A stretch of 64,000 nucleotides of DNA from Candidatus Nitrotoga sp. LAW (GCA_003402315.1 QFXI01000025.1:25608-89607), one strand, 5' to 3'. Positions 30,073 through 38,397 are shown, numbered from the stretch's first letter. Program-made: numbers and translations. Notes: generated from the sequence alone by a model not told the origin.

Positions 30073-30903
30073 TTATAAATTTATTTCACCTTCAAATACA
30101 GCAATCGCTGGTCCGGTCATCAATACCGGTGTGCCGTTTCCGGCCCAAGCTATGTTCAGCACCCCGCCGCGCGTGGCAACATTCACACGCGCGTCCAACA
30201 GGCCGCGACGGATGCCAGTTACCACTGCGGCGCATGCGCCAGTGCCACAGGACAAAGTTTCGCCAGCGCCGCGTTCATACACGCGTAATTTGACGTGTTT
30301 ATGATCCACTATCTGCATGAAGCCTGCATTCACCCGCTGCGGAAAATAAGGGTGATGTTCAATGAGCGCCCCCTGTGTGATAACTGGTGCATGTTCCACA
30401 TCAGTCACCACCTGTACCGCATGTGGATTGCCCATCGATAGCGCCGTAATCTGCACTGTCTCGCCCGCTATTTCTAGCGTTTGGATAACAGCATCACTAC
30501 TGCCAAGAAACGGAATACGTGCAGCCTCAAAAATCGGCGCGCCCATATTTACTGTAACCTGACCATTGTCCTCAAGGCGAGGTGTAATCAAGCCATTTTT
30601 TGTTTCTACCACGATTTCACGCTTGAGCGTCAGTTTTTGATCGTGCACAAAACGCATAAAACAGCGCGCGCCATTGCCACACTGTTCCACCTCGCCACCA
30701 TCAGCATTGAAGATGCGGTAACGAAAATCCGCGTCGGGATGCTGAGCAATTTCCACTAACAAGATTTGATCACAGCCCACGCCAAAGTGCCGATCGGCTA
30801 ACAAGCGCAACTGCTCAGGTGTCAGCTGGATACGCTGGCGTAATCCATTAAAGACTACGAAATCATTACCGGCACCGTGCATTTTGGTGAATTTTAGTCT
30901 CAT
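30073..30903 (-). CDS. dapF: Diaminopimelate epimerase
   Basis: 276 residues. It interconverts LL- and meso-diaminopimelate for lysine and peptidoglycan. Both catalytic cysteines are visible: [17 protein letters not shown] (Cys75) and [13 protein letters not shown] (near residue 219). The start [20 protein letters not shown] is canonical. It is first in the dapF-DUF484-xerC-rlmI run. Confidence 0.97.
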   Translation of the reverse strand: MRLKFTKMHGAGNDFVVFNGLRQRIQLTPEQLRLLADRHFGVGCDQILLVEIAQHPDADFRYRIFNADGGEVEQCGNGARCFMRFVHDQKLTLKREIVVETKNGLITPRLEDNGQVTVNMGAPIFEAARIPFLGSSDAVIQTLEIAGETVQITALSMGNPHAVQVVTDVEHAPVITQGALIEHHPYFPQRVNAGFMQIVDHKHVKLRVYERGAGETLSCGTGACAAVVTGIRRGLLDARVNVATRGGVLNIAWAGNGTPVLMTGPAIAVFEGEINL

Positions 30904-30964
30904 CTCTTCGTCTCTGTTAATTCCAAATACCTAAAGTAATCCATTGTGTACTGGTTCGCCATTC

Positions 30965-31175
30965 CAGTTGCCTTCATCCCACAGCAAAGATTTTTTTATA
31001 CGCGTCACGACAGGCAATGCGCTCGATGTCGAATTGATCGAAAGCTGATGGATAGTTTAGCCGTTTTTCAAAAATGGCGGTGCAGCTCAGCCCCACCTGC
31101 GCGCATCCTTATCGCACAGCAATACGCGTCATTCTTGGTCATGACAAACCCGGTACAGTTTATCCCGCATAGGCC
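30965..31175 (-). pseudogene. Possible degraded gene fragment between the TauE gene and dapF
   Basis: On the minus strand a start-less frame reads YVGLCGINCTGFVMTKND and on to a stop. One base shifted at a T run (about 31068-31072), another frame continues FEKRLNYPSAFDQFDIERI to a stop. Joined by a single frameshift they would make a continuous 65-residue fragment of protein-like composition. I do not recognise the family. This could be chance. Confidence 0.25.
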
Positions 31176-31190
31176 TACGTATTCCTAATG

Positions 31191-31985
31191 CTAAATAAAT
31201 TTTATTAACAAATGTGTCGCCAATGCCAGCATCAGTATTGCGAAAAGTTTACGCAATAGCCCAATCTTCATGCGATGCGCCACCTTCGCGCCAAGCGGCG
31301 CAGTAATAACGCTAGCAAGTACGATCCACAATAACGACGGTAGGTACACGAAACCCAGGTTAGGAGAGGGTAGTGCATAGGAACTAAGACCCATAACAAT
31401 GTAGCCTATTGTGCCACCTATGGCGACCGGAAAACCGATCGCCGCAGAGGTACCAATTGCATTGCGTATTGGCACATTGCACCAAATTAAAAACGGGACT
31501 ACAACCGTACCGCCGCCGATAGATACCAGGCTGCTGATCCAGCCGGTGAACATACCCGTTAGCGTCATGCCGGTCATGCCAGGTAATTGACGTGAGGCTT
31601 GCGGGCGCAATTCAAACAAAATTTGAATTGCTGCAAAATATACAAATAAAGCAAAAAATATTCCTAGTCCACGTGGCGAAACAAATGCGGCGCATAGTGC
31701 ACCCAGTGCTGTTCCGAACAAAATGCCAGGAGTTATAGTACGAACCACGGCCCAGTTCACCGCACCATGCTGGTGGTGTTTGCGCATACTAGCGAGGGAT
31801 GTAAACAGAATGGTTGCCATCGAGGTACCCAGCGCCAGATGCATAACATAAGGGGCAGGGAAGTGCTGCATTTTGAACAACATCAGCAAAACTGGCACCA
31901 AAATGGTTCCACCGCCAACGCCGAACATTCCACTAAATAACCCAACCAATGCACCCAGCGCAAGATAGGCAAAAGCCCATTCCAT
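31191..31985 (-). CDS. TauE/SafE family anion permease
   Basis: 264 residues with about eight membrane segments. The repeated motifs GALVGLFSGMFGVGGGTILVP (N-terminal half) and TGWISSLVSIGGGTVVVPFLI (C-terminal half) are the two inverted halves of the TauE/SafE (sulfite/sulfoacetate exporter) family. The substrate cannot be read from sequence. It starts 1 base after the EVE-domain gene stop, so the two are probably cotranscribed. Confidence 0.9.
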   Translation of the reverse strand: MEWAFAYLALGALVGLFSGMFGVGGGTILVPVLLMLFKMQHFPAPYVMHLALGTSMATILFTSLASMRKHHQHGAVNWAVVRTITPGILFGTALGALCAAFVSPRGLGIFFALFVYFAAIQILFELRPQASRQLPGMTGMTLTGMFTGWISSLVSIGGGTVVVPFLIWCNVPIRNAIGTSAAIGFPVAIGGTIGYIVMGLSSYALPSPNLGFVYLPSLLWIVLASVITAPLGAKVAHRMKIGLLRKLFAILMLALATHLLIKFI

Positions 31986-31986
31986 A

Positions 31987-32451
31987 TTAATCGCGTACCA
32001 GATGCTTCAGAATAAACCTCCACTCAGCGGGATCAACCGGTGTGATGGACAAACGATTGCCCCGTTGCAAAACACGCATGCCTTCTAATTGTGGATGACG
32101 GCGCAGCTCTGCCAATGAAATGGGTTCAATTTTCTTTACCCATTGCACATCTACATTAAACCACCGCGGCGTTTCCTGCATGGCCTTGGGATCGAAATAT
32201 TTGCTATTACGTTCAAATTGGGTTGCATCGGGATAGGCAGTGCTGGAAACGCGCGCAATGCCTGCAATACTTGGCACAGCACAATTGGAATGATAGAAAA
32301 GTACCCCGTCGCCTTCGCACATCTGATCGCGCATGAAGTTACGTGCCTGATAGTTACGGACACCGTACCATGCCACTGTTTTGTCGGGCAGGTTAGCGAG
32401 GTCATCAATGCTAACATCGCTCGGTTCAGACTTCATTAGCCAATAACGCAT
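31987..32451 (-). CDS. EVE-domain (PUA-like) protein
   Basis: 154 residues. MRYWLMKSEPSDVSIDDL, the Trp-Tyr-Gly-Val-Arg-Asn-Tyr-Gln-Ala motif, RDQMCEGDGVLFYHSN and DVQWVKKIEPISLAEL define the EVE family, which binds modified bases in nucleic acids. In proteobacteria this gene lies near zapA and 6S RNA, as here. The cellular role is not established. Confidence 0.93.
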   Translation of the reverse strand: MRYWLMKSEPSDVSIDDLANLPDKTVAWYGVRNYQARNFMRDQMCEGDGVLFYHSNCAVPSIAGIARVSSTAYPDATQFERNSKYFDPKAMQETPRWFNVDVQWVKKIEPISLAELRRHPQLEGMRVLQRGNRLSITPVDPAEWRFILKHLVRD

Positions 32452-32650
32452 GTTATTCCATTTAAAACTCTAATAAAGTGAATCATTCTGTGAGAGTGCT
32501 CCTGAGGAATCATCGCTATGATGGAAATTAGAGGCGACCCTTTCCGTTATGTCATTCCATGAATTGAGATTGGAGCCATGCCAGAAGCATCAAACTGAAT
32601 GATGAACCTCCTACAACGTAATGCGTGCGACCTACTGCGGGTGTACCGAT

Positions 32651-32680
32651 AAAAAATAATGCGGCATACGCCGCATTATT
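32651..32680 (-). terminator. Rho-independent terminator of the 6S RNA transcript
   Basis: Perfect 11-bp stem AATAATGCGGC (32655-32665) with GCCGCATTATT (32670-32680) and a 4-base loop. Read on the minus strand it ends in a run of T. It lies just beyond the 3' end of the 6S RNA. Confidence 0.92.
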
Positions 32681-32685
32681 AATAA

Positions 32686-32860
32686 AGCCCCCCGCCTGTG
32701 CCGTTGACCCAACATCTTGAACCTGGGTTCAAGAGAGCCGGTTCCCAGTTACATCAGGTACATCCGCAGGAGATGCGCACAACAGTAACATTAAGGGGCG
32801 CAGCCTAAGCAAAGCTTATTGGTCCAAAGAATTATGAGCCTGACGAACACCGCAGGGGAA
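32686..32860 (-). ncRNA. ssrS: 6S RNA
   Basis: On the minus strand, directly after the zapA stop, about 175 bases start TTTCCCCTGCGGTGTTCG and end GGCACAGGCGGGGGG. The two ends pair (TTCCCC with GGGGGG), closing a long rod. The 3' arm contains CTTGAACC-CAGGTTCAAG, the same hairpin as CTTGAACC-AAGGGTTCAAG in E. coli 6S RNA. zapA followed by ssrS is conserved in proteobacteria. 6S RNA binds sigma70 RNA polymerase holoenzyme and acts as a promoter mimic in stationary phase. Ends are approximate. Confidence 0.83.
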
Positions 32861-32862
32861 AC

Positions 32863-33177
32863 CTAAAACAACTCATCCTGTTCCGCAAATAATGCGTCTA
32901 TAGTTGCCACCATGGAACTCATTCTACGCTTAAATTCACCCGTGTCAAAACTAGTCCCAAGGCCTGGGGTTAATAGTTCGTGAGTAATATTTAAAGCAGA
33001 CATAATTGCGATACGCTCGAGCGTAACAACCTTGCCGATATCGCGAATTTCGTGCATTTTCTTATCAAGATAAGCGACCGCATCAAGCAGTTCTGAACGC
33101 TCCGCTTCCGGGCAGGCGACACGGAATTTCCGATCGAGGATTGTAACATCAAGCGTTCTTGCACTCTCGCTACTCAT
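32863..33177 (-). CDS. zapA: Cell division protein ZapA
   Basis: 104 residues. The N-terminal domain has TLDVTILDRKFRVACPEAERSELLDAVAYLDKKM and the helix VTLERIAIMSALNITHELL, followed by a C-terminal coiled coil ending in DALFAEQDELF. ZapA crosslinks FtsZ filaments at the division site. The coiled-coil partner gene lies 2 bases upstream and 6S RNA immediately downstream. Confidence 0.93.
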   Translation of the reverse strand: MSSESARTLDVTILDRKFRVACPEAERSELLDAVAYLDKKMHEIRDIGKVVTLERIAIMSALNITHELLTPGLGTSFDTGEFKRRMSSMVATIDALFAEQDELF

Positions 33178-33179
33178 GT

Positions 33180-33374
33180 TTACTCTTCAGGTAATTGCGC
33201 CAGCAATCGTTCCAAGCGCGATTTGACAGAGTCAATCTTGTCGTGGCATTGACGACTTTGACTCAACGCTTGATCCAATTCTTGACGCAGGTGATGGTTT
33301 TTTTCACGCAAATGTCTAGTCAATTGCACCAATTGAGCTAATTTACTTTCCAATGCGTCTAATTCTGCTTGCAT
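33180..33374 (-). CDS. Small coiled-coil protein (TIGR02449 / ZapB-like)
   Basis: 64 residues, almost entirely heptad-repeat coiled coil (LDALESKLAQLVQLTRHLRE ...). Proteins of this type (TIGR02449) lie directly before zapA in beta- and gammaproteobacteria. A ZapB-like role in division is plausible by position and shape but not proven. Confidence 0.82.
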   Translation of the reverse strand: MQAELDALESKLAQLVQLTRHLREKNHHLRQELDQALSQSRQCHDKIDSVKSRLERLLAQLPEE

Positions 33375-33494
33375 GGAGCGAACTATAATTTAAAGAAACC
33401 TGACCAGTCAAATGGGTAACTAAAAATAATTTTAAGCTGTACCGCCAACAGCCCGTTTAACAGGCGCGCTTTCCAGTTGTGAAGCCCATTCACT

Positions 33495-33520
33495 TTTCGA
33501 CAAGCTCAAAGCGAACGGAT
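33495..33520. repeat. Degenerate REP-like element
   Basis: TTTCGACAAGCTCAAAGCGA followed by ACGGAT is close to the common REP core TTCGACAAGCTCAGGGCGAACGG. It is the second degenerate copy of the type at 2081-2104. Confidence 0.55.
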
Positions 33521-33627
33521 TTCAAACGTAATCTGGTTGAATCAATAGTTACGCATTATGGGAAAAAACGCGAAGCTGGTAGCATAGAAACTCCCACAAG
33601 CATGAAATTCAGAATATTTATAACATC

Positions 33628-33966
33628 ATGCAATATGTACAAAATCTCCCCCTGCCTCCGGCTTTAAACGGATCAGAAGATAACAATGAAGTAAAAAAGT
33701 TAACCGAAATTAAGCCAGTTAACTCCGCCCCAGAGCGCACCCAGCCATCAATGGTGCTTCGGCAACCTACACAATCTGAACCTCAGCCCCCCCTTATTAA
33801 GCCATTCGAAAGACGAAATGCAGAGACCCATCTTGGCGAACGCCGAACACTCTGTCGCCGTATTAAAACTCAACCTCTTCTGAAAGAGCTTCGTTCAAAG
33901 GTAGATCGACGACACCGTAAACAAAGAAAAACAGATATTACAGAACACATAGATGAAAAGGCTTAA
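33628..33966 (+). CDS. Hypothetical protein with Arg-rich C-terminus
   Basis: 112 residues. The N-terminal half is low-complexity, rich in Pro, Gln and Ser. The C-terminal half is strongly basic with repeated Glu-Arg-Arg and Arg-Arg-x units (FERRNAETHLGERRTLCRRI ... KVDRRHRKQRKTDITEHIDEKA), as in small proteins of betaproteobacteria with no assigned role. No signal peptide or membrane segment. The start ATG at 33628 has no strong ribosome site. A real gene is likely from its composition. Confidence 0.55.
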   Translation: MQYVQNLPLPPALNGSEDNNEVKKLTEIKPVNSAPERTQPSMVLRQPTQSEPQPPLIKPFERRNAETHLGERRTLCRRIKTQPLLKELRSKVDRRHRKQRKTDITEHIDEKA

Positions 33967-34259
33967 TATCGGCAATTTCTCAAACTAACCGATTCCATCA
34001 ATCATGTAAGGGCTTCCCCCATCAGCGTTATTTTGCGTTACATGGATATAAATATTGATCTGGCAGCTGGGGTTTGAAATTTTCATACGGCATATTCCAC
34101 ACGAAGATTCTAGAAATTTTTTGACGTGCCTTAATGACTGAACAATGGTGCCGCGTGTAATCGAGAAGAGTCCACATAGTTTAACAATACACATCACGCC
34201 AACCCATTTACCAAGCTTAGATATGCCAATTTGCTCGTTACAAAGCATCGATAACTTAC

Positions 34260-34288
34260 TTGACAATAGATTTATTTAAAGATACATT
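34260..34288 (+). promoter_or_regulatory. Sigma70-type promoter of the ncgABC-nirK operon
   Basis: TTGACA at 34260-34265, a 17-base spacer, and TACATT at 34283-34288 (four of six matches to TATAAT). The predicted start is near 34295, about 33 bases before the ncgA start codon. Confidence 0.6.
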
Positions 34289-34301
34289 AAAAATGATTGT
34301 T
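34279..34301. promoter_or_regulatory. Candidate NsrR operator overlapping the -10 box
   Basis: Half sites AAGATACATT and AATGATTGTT are spaced as in the NsrR palindrome (AAGATGCATT / AATGCATCTT). By my count 18 of 23 positions agree with the remembered consensus. It overlaps the -10 box and start site, suited to repression. NsrR, a nitric-oxide and nitrite-sensing repressor, is known to control the equivalent operon in Nitrosomonas europaea. The nsrR gene is not in this window. Confidence 0.55.
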
Positions 34302-34327
34302 ATCAACCTATACAAACTGAGACTTGG

Positions 34328-35419
34328 ATGATAAGAAAAATGACCATTGCCATCAATACATTATATGCGCCCACTGTGGCTCGCCACCTCAAGAACATTT
34401 TAACATTTTGTTTTATAACAGGAATTTCAACTGCAAGCTGGGCTGAGCAGCGTGAATTTAACCTGAGCATTGATGAAGTTTCAATAGAAGCAGCCCCAGG
34501 CCTTACCAACAAAGTTTTTGCGTTCAACGGACAAGTACCAGGGCCACTCATTCGCCTCAAGGAAGGAGATGATGTGATGGTGCATGTGGCCAACAACACC
34601 ACACTTCCCCATACTGTCCATTGGCATGGAGTTAATCAAACCGGCAGTTGGCAACAAGACGGTGTACCAGGCATCACGCAAGAAGCAATTCAGCCCGGGG
34701 AATCTTATACCTATAAATTCAATGTTGATCGTCCCGGAAGCCTGTGGTACCACTGCCATGTAAATGTCTGGGAGCATGTGGCGATACGCGGGATGTGGGG
34801 GCCAATGATAGTTGATCCCAAAAACCCGAGCGCACTCGAAAAAGAAGTTACCCTGGATGCCATTCTGATGATGAGCACTTGGCAATCTCCCTATGCCAAC
34901 GTATATGGCAAAGGGGGCAACCCGCAGGATGTTTCTGACTACTTTTCAGTAAACGCAAGATCCTTCCCGCTCACCCAACCGATTAGGGTCAAAAAAGGCG
35001 ATGTATTGAGAATGCGCTTTATTGGCGCAGGCGATGAAACGCATCAAATGCATATGCATGGGCACGACATGCTCATCACCCACAAAGACGGATACCCACT
35101 TGCCAGTCCTTACTATGTGGACACAGTTCCGGTAGGGCCTGGAGAGCGTTATGACGTAATCGTCAAAATGAACAATCCTGGTCTTTTCATAATGCACGAC
35201 CATGTTGACAAACATATGACAAACAACGGCGCCTCAATGGGCGGGCCAGTAACCGTTTTTGAATATGACGGCGTCAAAATGAATGACTGGTACGCATGGA
35301 AAGGTAAAGTGTATGACCCCAATTTCTTCTACAGTGTGTCACTTACACAAGGGTATGGGCTTTTCAATAGCGCACCTTTTATGGGAAAAATCGTCGAACA
35401 GGGAAAAAGAAGGAGATAA
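34328..35419 (+). CDS. ncgA: Two-domain multicopper (blue copper) oxidase, NcgA-like
   Basis: 363 residues with an N-terminal signal segment ending near SWA-EQ (about residue 39). Domain 1 has PHTVHWHG (His95/98/100) and WYHCHVNVWEHVAIRGM. The latter supplies Cys143, His150 and Met156 of a type 1 copper site, with His142/144 for the trinuclear site. Domain 2 has HQMHMHGHD (239-247) and MHDHVDKH (289-296). A type 1 site in domain 1 marks the type C two-domain oxidases typified by the N. europaea blue copper oxidase. It is first in an operon with two cytochromes c and NirK, and in N. europaea these genes support nitrite tolerance. ATGs at 34328 and 34340 are both possible. Confidence 0.88.
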   Translation: MIRKMTIAINTLYAPTVARHLKNILTFCFITGISTASWAEQREFNLSIDEVSIEAAPGLTNKVFAFNGQVPGPLIRLKEGDDVMVHVANNTTLPHTVHWHGVNQTGSWQQDGVPGITQEAIQPGESYTYKFNVDRPGSLWYHCHVNVWEHVAIRGMWGPMIVDPKNPSALEKEVTLDAILMMSTWQSPYANVYGKGGNPQDVSDYFSVNARSFPLTQPIRVKKGDVLRMRFIGAGDETHQMHMHGHDMLITHKDGYPLASPYYVDTVPVGPGERYDVIVKMNNPGLFIMHDHVDKHMTNNGASMGGPVTVFEYDGVKMNDWYAWKGKVYDPNFFYSVSLTQGYGLFNSAPFMGKIVEQGKRRR

Positions 35420-35421
35420 AT

Positions 35422-36102
35422 ATGAAGCGAATAATTTTTGTTGCCTTACTTGGCTTTTCTGGAGCGACCCTCGCCGAAGGAGGAATGCTTCAAGGGAGTT
35501 GCGCTACCTGCCACAACACTAAGGGGCCGGCAGCACAGACTTTAAAAACTGCCTTTGAAAAAAAAGGGCCAGATCTTTTTTATGCGGGCAATAAATATCG
35601 CCAGGAATGGCTCGTATCTTGGCTACAAAAGCCAAGTCGGCTTCGCCCAGCCGGAATGTACTATGGCGGTCATATCAAGGCTGGGGTAAAAGGTGATGAA
35701 ATTGATGCTTCGACGCTCACAGATCATATTGCACTTTCCAAGGCCGACGCCACCTCAGTTGCGGCCGAACTCATGAAAATGAAACCGCATGATGACTTAA
35801 TTGCAAAGGAGAAAATTGAGTCCGGTACAGTACCAAAGCAGATGGGGGAAATGGCCTTCAATAAATTTTTGGGCTGTATGGCCTGTCACTTGATCGAGCC
35901 TGAATATGGTGGGTTATCAGGGCCTGAACTTTATACGGCGGCCAAGCGCCTGCAACCGCAATATATAGCAAGTTTTATCAGGTCTCCCCAAGCTTGGGAG
36001 CCAAAATCCATGATGCCCAACAAAAATTTATCGGAGGTGAATATACAGAAAATGGTCCATTATCTTGAAACACTGAGCAAGGAGGATGCCAATGCCAACT
36101 AA
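35422..36102 (+). CDS. Dihaem c-type cytochrome of the nirK cluster
   Basis: 226 residues. Signal peptide to about residue 18 (ATLA-EGG). The first haem site is CATCH (27-31), the second CMACH (152-156). GPDLFYAGNKYRQEWLVSWLQKP and the C-terminal SFIRSPQAWEPKSMMPN are cytochrome c folds with likely Met ligands. It is periplasmic and probably passes electrons to or from the adjacent copper proteins. It starts 2 bases after ncgA with AAGGAG ahead of it. The position equals one of the ncgB/ncgC genes of Nitrosomonas; I do not assign which. Confidence 0.9.
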   Translation: MKRIIFVALLGFSGATLAEGGMLQGSCATCHNTKGPAAQTLKTAFEKKGPDLFYAGNKYRQEWLVSWLQKPSRLRPAGMYYGGHIKAGVKGDEIDASTLTDHIALSKADATSVAAELMKMKPHDDLIAKEKIESGTVPKQMGEMAFNKFLGCMACHLIEPEYGGLSGPELYTAAKRLQPQYIASFIRSPQAWEPKSMMPNKNLSEVNIQKMVHYLETLSKEDANAN

Positions 36103-36442
36103 ATTAGTTTTGTTAATTTTACTAGCGGCTTTCTCAGCTCAAACCCAAGCCAAAGAAACGCCCGCTGACAACTACAAAGCCTATTGCATTCAATGCCACG
36201 GCAGTGAGGGAACCGGAAAAGGCGTAAACGTCCGGGATATGACGGTCGTGCCGCGTGATCACACCGATGCGAAAGCAATGTCGGGTCGGTCGGACGAAAC
36301 ACTATTCAAGGCAATTAAAGAGGGCGGCCCATCTATTGAAAAATCAATATTGATGCCGCCTTGGGGTGCAACCTTAAGTGATGAGGAAATTAAAGAGTTG
36401 GTGCAACACCTGCGTATGTTATGTAAGTGTAAGTTTGGTTAG
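36092..36442 (+). CDS. Monohaem c-type cytochrome of the nirK cluster
   Basis: 116 residues from the second ATG (36092), which sits 6 bases after AGGAGG; the first ATG (36086) abuts the ribosome site. Signal peptide to about AQTQA. The single haem motif is CIQCH (32-36), and the likely Met ligand lies in the segment around LMPPWGATLSDEEIKELVQHL. It overlaps the end of the dihaem cytochrome gene by 11 bases. It is a periplasmic class I cytochrome, a candidate direct electron donor to NirK. Confidence 0.9.
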   Translation: MPTKLVLLILLAAFSAQTQAKETPADNYKAYCIQCHGSEGTGKGVNVRDMTVVPRDHTDAKAMSGRSDETLFKAIKEGGPSIEKSILMPPWGATLSDEEIKELVQHLRMLCKCKFG

Positions 36443-36514
36443 TAGATGGTAGCAGCACGAAGTAGTAATAAAAATACAATCTGTAGTTAATGTTCAATTA
36501 AACAGGGGAATAAC

Positions 36515-37459
36515 ATGTATACGCTTAAAAAAACAGCTGTTGCTGTCATGATGGTAGCTGGGCTTTTTTCCGCACAGCAAGTTTTTGCGAAAACGGTTAA
36601 AGTCACGATGACGGCTATGGAAGTTGATCTAGCCGTGAATAACAAGGGTGACGCCAAAATGGCAGCATGGACATTCGATGGCTCCATTCCTGGCAAGCCT
36701 GTCCGCGTAGACGAAGGGGATACGGTCGATTTTACGTTGATCAATCCTCCTGAAAATAAAAATTCACATGCAATGGATTTTCATGCGGCTCAGGTTGACG
36801 TGCTGAATGAATTTGGTGAAATCAAGCCGGGGCAAACTAAACATTTCAAGTTTGAAGCCAAAGTTCCAGGCGTATTCATGTATCACTGTGGCGCAAGCAC
36901 CATGGCTCAGCATATTGCCAAGGGAATGTATGGGATGATTATCGTCGATCCAAAAGATAAAAAGAATTATCCAAAAGCAGACCGTGAATACATGCTGATT
37001 CAGCAGCAATACTTCCCGGACAGCGAGAACATCACTGGCTTACTTGAAAACACAGGTTGGAAAGGTGCTCTCATCAACGGTAAAATGTTCCATTACGACC
37101 CTGTTCATGAACCAAATGCAACTCAGGTTCTGGAGTCCAAACCAGGCGAACGCGTCCGCATTTTCTTCGTGAACGCGAATATCAACAATCCAGTCGCCCT
37201 GCATCCTATCGCAGGAATTTGGGATCGTGTTTATATCAACGGCAACCCGAAGAACACGCTATACGGCATTCAAACATACAACGTAGCGGTAGCTGAAGGC
37301 AGTACATTTGATATCGTTTCGCCAGCTGACCGTCCGACCAATGTCGCAATCGTCGATCATGCAATGGGAGCAGCGTTACGTGGCGCTATCACAGTTCTGA
37401 TGAATAAGCCTGATGCTGACCCGAAAAAAGGACATGGCGATCAAATCCTAATCAGATAA
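36515..37459 (+). CDS. nirK: Copper-containing nitrite reductase NirK
   Basis: 314 residues with a signal peptide cleaved near VFA-KT (25). It reduces nitrite to nitric oxide in the periplasm. Type 1 copper ligands are His85, Cys125, His133 and Met138 (SHAMDFH; HCGASTMAQHIAKGM). Type 2 copper ligands are His90, His124 and His282 (VDHAMGAALRGA). The catalytic Asp88 and His230 (LHPIAGIWDRVY) are both present. The HPIAGIWD form, rather than HLIGGHGD, and the short length resemble the NirK of ammonia oxidisers. AGGGG precedes the start, and a 73-base spacer separates it from the cytochrome gene. A strong hairpin follows. Confidence 0.95.
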   Translation: MYTLKKTAVAVMMVAGLFSAQQVFAKTVKVTMTAMEVDLAVNNKGDAKMAAWTFDGSIPGKPVRVDEGDTVDFTLINPPENKNSHAMDFHAAQVDVLNEFGEIKPGQTKHFKFEAKVPGVFMYHCGASTMAQHIAKGMYGMIIVDPKDKKNYPKADREYMLIQQQYFPDSENITGLLENTGWKGALINGKMFHYDPVHEPNATQVLESKPGERVRIFFVNANINNPVALHPIAGIWDRVYINGNPKNTLYGIQTYNVAVAEGSTFDIVSPADRPTNVAIVDHAMGAALRGAITVLMNKPDADPKKGHGDQILIR

Positions 37460-37480
37460 TTCTTAGTAAAGCTTCACTAA

Positions 37481-37508
37481 TTTTGAGGAGGCATTTGCCT
37501 CCTCAAAA
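37481..37508 (+). terminator. Hairpin terminator after nirK
   Basis: TTTTGAGGAGGC (37481-37492) pairs with GCCTCCTCAAAA (37497-37508) around a 4-base loop. It is very stable although the trailing T run is short (TATTT). It ends the NirK operon. Confidence 0.8.
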
Positions 37509-37518
37509 TATTTAAGGA

Positions 37519-37644
37519 CGCCTCTAAAAACCCAGAGTTTTAAACAAGACTGGGCATGAATAAAAAATTTTTACGCAGCATATAATTGATATGAAATGAA
37601 AATTATATGGACAATAACGTATTGTGAACAAACCTGAATTTTTA
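37519..37644. repeat. MITE-like intergenic element, copy A
   Basis: 126 bases beginning CGCCTCTAAAAA, about 70 percent alike by eye with 52378-52506. Shared blocks include TAAACAAGAC, TAAAAAATTT, TTGATATG and CGTATTGTGA. The ends are imperfect inverted repeats (TAAAAACCCAG at the left, CTGAATTTTTA at the right). No coding frame. It lies between the nirK terminator and the DUF1264 gene. Confidence 0.65.
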
Positions 37645-37860
37645 TAAATGCCTTTAAGCCGGGCATATAAAATTGCCCGTCCCCCCTCCCCTGTAAAAGG
37701 TATATGATAGAACCTCCTACGCGTTAAAACTGTAAAAAAAGCGTTGGAATGCCCATATCATAAAGATGGAACTAGACCCATCAATTTAAAGATAAATTGG
37801 CATGGAATATATAGCAATCATCCTAGCTTTAACTACTAAAAACTATCAGGAGATTCCATT

Positions 37861-38397
37861 ATGAAAATCAACAAAGCCTGTATTCTTGTTTCCTCGTTAA
37901 TCACGGCTGGCTTCTTGTCTGCCCCAGCTTTTGCTGCGGACAAAAATCCTTTGTCCGGTTATACAATTCATGTTGTGGCGCCACATGTCATGGACGGAGA
38001 AATTATTGGTCCATTCCATCACTACTGCAAACCAATCAATGACGACGTTATTCAATGTATTTTGTTTGAGTCAGCCGAACCTAACGCCCGCTTGACCGAA
38101 GTTGAATACATGGTTTCCAAAAAAGTGACTGGATCGGTCATACCGAAATGGTCGCATACGCAAAACTGGCACGACCATAAGCAAGAAATAGAAACCGGCC
38201 GTGTTGCTATAGTGAATCCAACTGACCCGAAAGAGCAAAAAGGGCTGGCGGATTATGTTGCCGGAACCGATGGCATTATTTTCCATCTCTGGCCTAAAGA
38301 TGCGCCTATTCCTGACGGTTCAGTCGGTATTCCCCAATCAGTTGGGCATTGGGAAGAGCTACATGGGAAAATTAGCAAAGATGCAACTAAAAAATAA
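37861..38397 (+). CDS. Periplasmic DUF1264 (OBAP-like) protein
   Basis: 178 residues with a Sec signal peptide (cleavage near AFA-AD, 25). The body has HHYCKPINDDVIQCILFES, the segment NARLTEVEYMVSKKV, and NWHDHKQEIETGRVAI. This is the pattern of the DUF1264 family (plant oil-body-associated proteins and bacterial homologues), whose biochemical function is unknown. Several His and one Cys pair (YC, QC) could bind metal or form a disulfide. A good AGGAG site precedes it. It lies between nirK and a cytochrome c gene, so a role near copper or nitrogen-oxide chemistry is possible but only positional. Confidence 0.75.
   Translation: MKINKACILVSSLITAGFLSAPAFAADKNPLSGYTIHVVAPHVMDGEIIGPFHHYCKPINDDVIQCILFESAEPNARLTEVEYMVSKKVTGSVIPKWSHTQNWHDHKQEIETGRVAIVNPTDPKEQKGLADYVAGTDGIIFHLWPKDAPIPDGSVGIPQSVGHWEELHGKISKDATKK

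Noticed and set aside
33985..34266. 93-codon minus-strand frame upstream of ncgA
   Set aside because: No recognisable family, no ribosome site, and it lies across the promoter region of the NirK operon. A Rrf2/NsrR-like regulator was considered because of the location, but the sequence does not match that family.
34293..34306. FNR/CRP-like palindrome ATGAT-N4-ATCAA upstream of the multicopper oxidase gene
   Set aside because: It is centred about 28 bases before the start codon and overlaps the predicted transcription start, where an activator would not work. The longer NsrR-type palindrome in the same place explains the symmetry better.
37657..37690. GGGCA...TGCCC hairpin upstream of the DUF1264 gene as a riboswitch or terminator
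   Set aside because: It is short, followed by a C run rather than a T run, and no conserved riboswitch core is visible.
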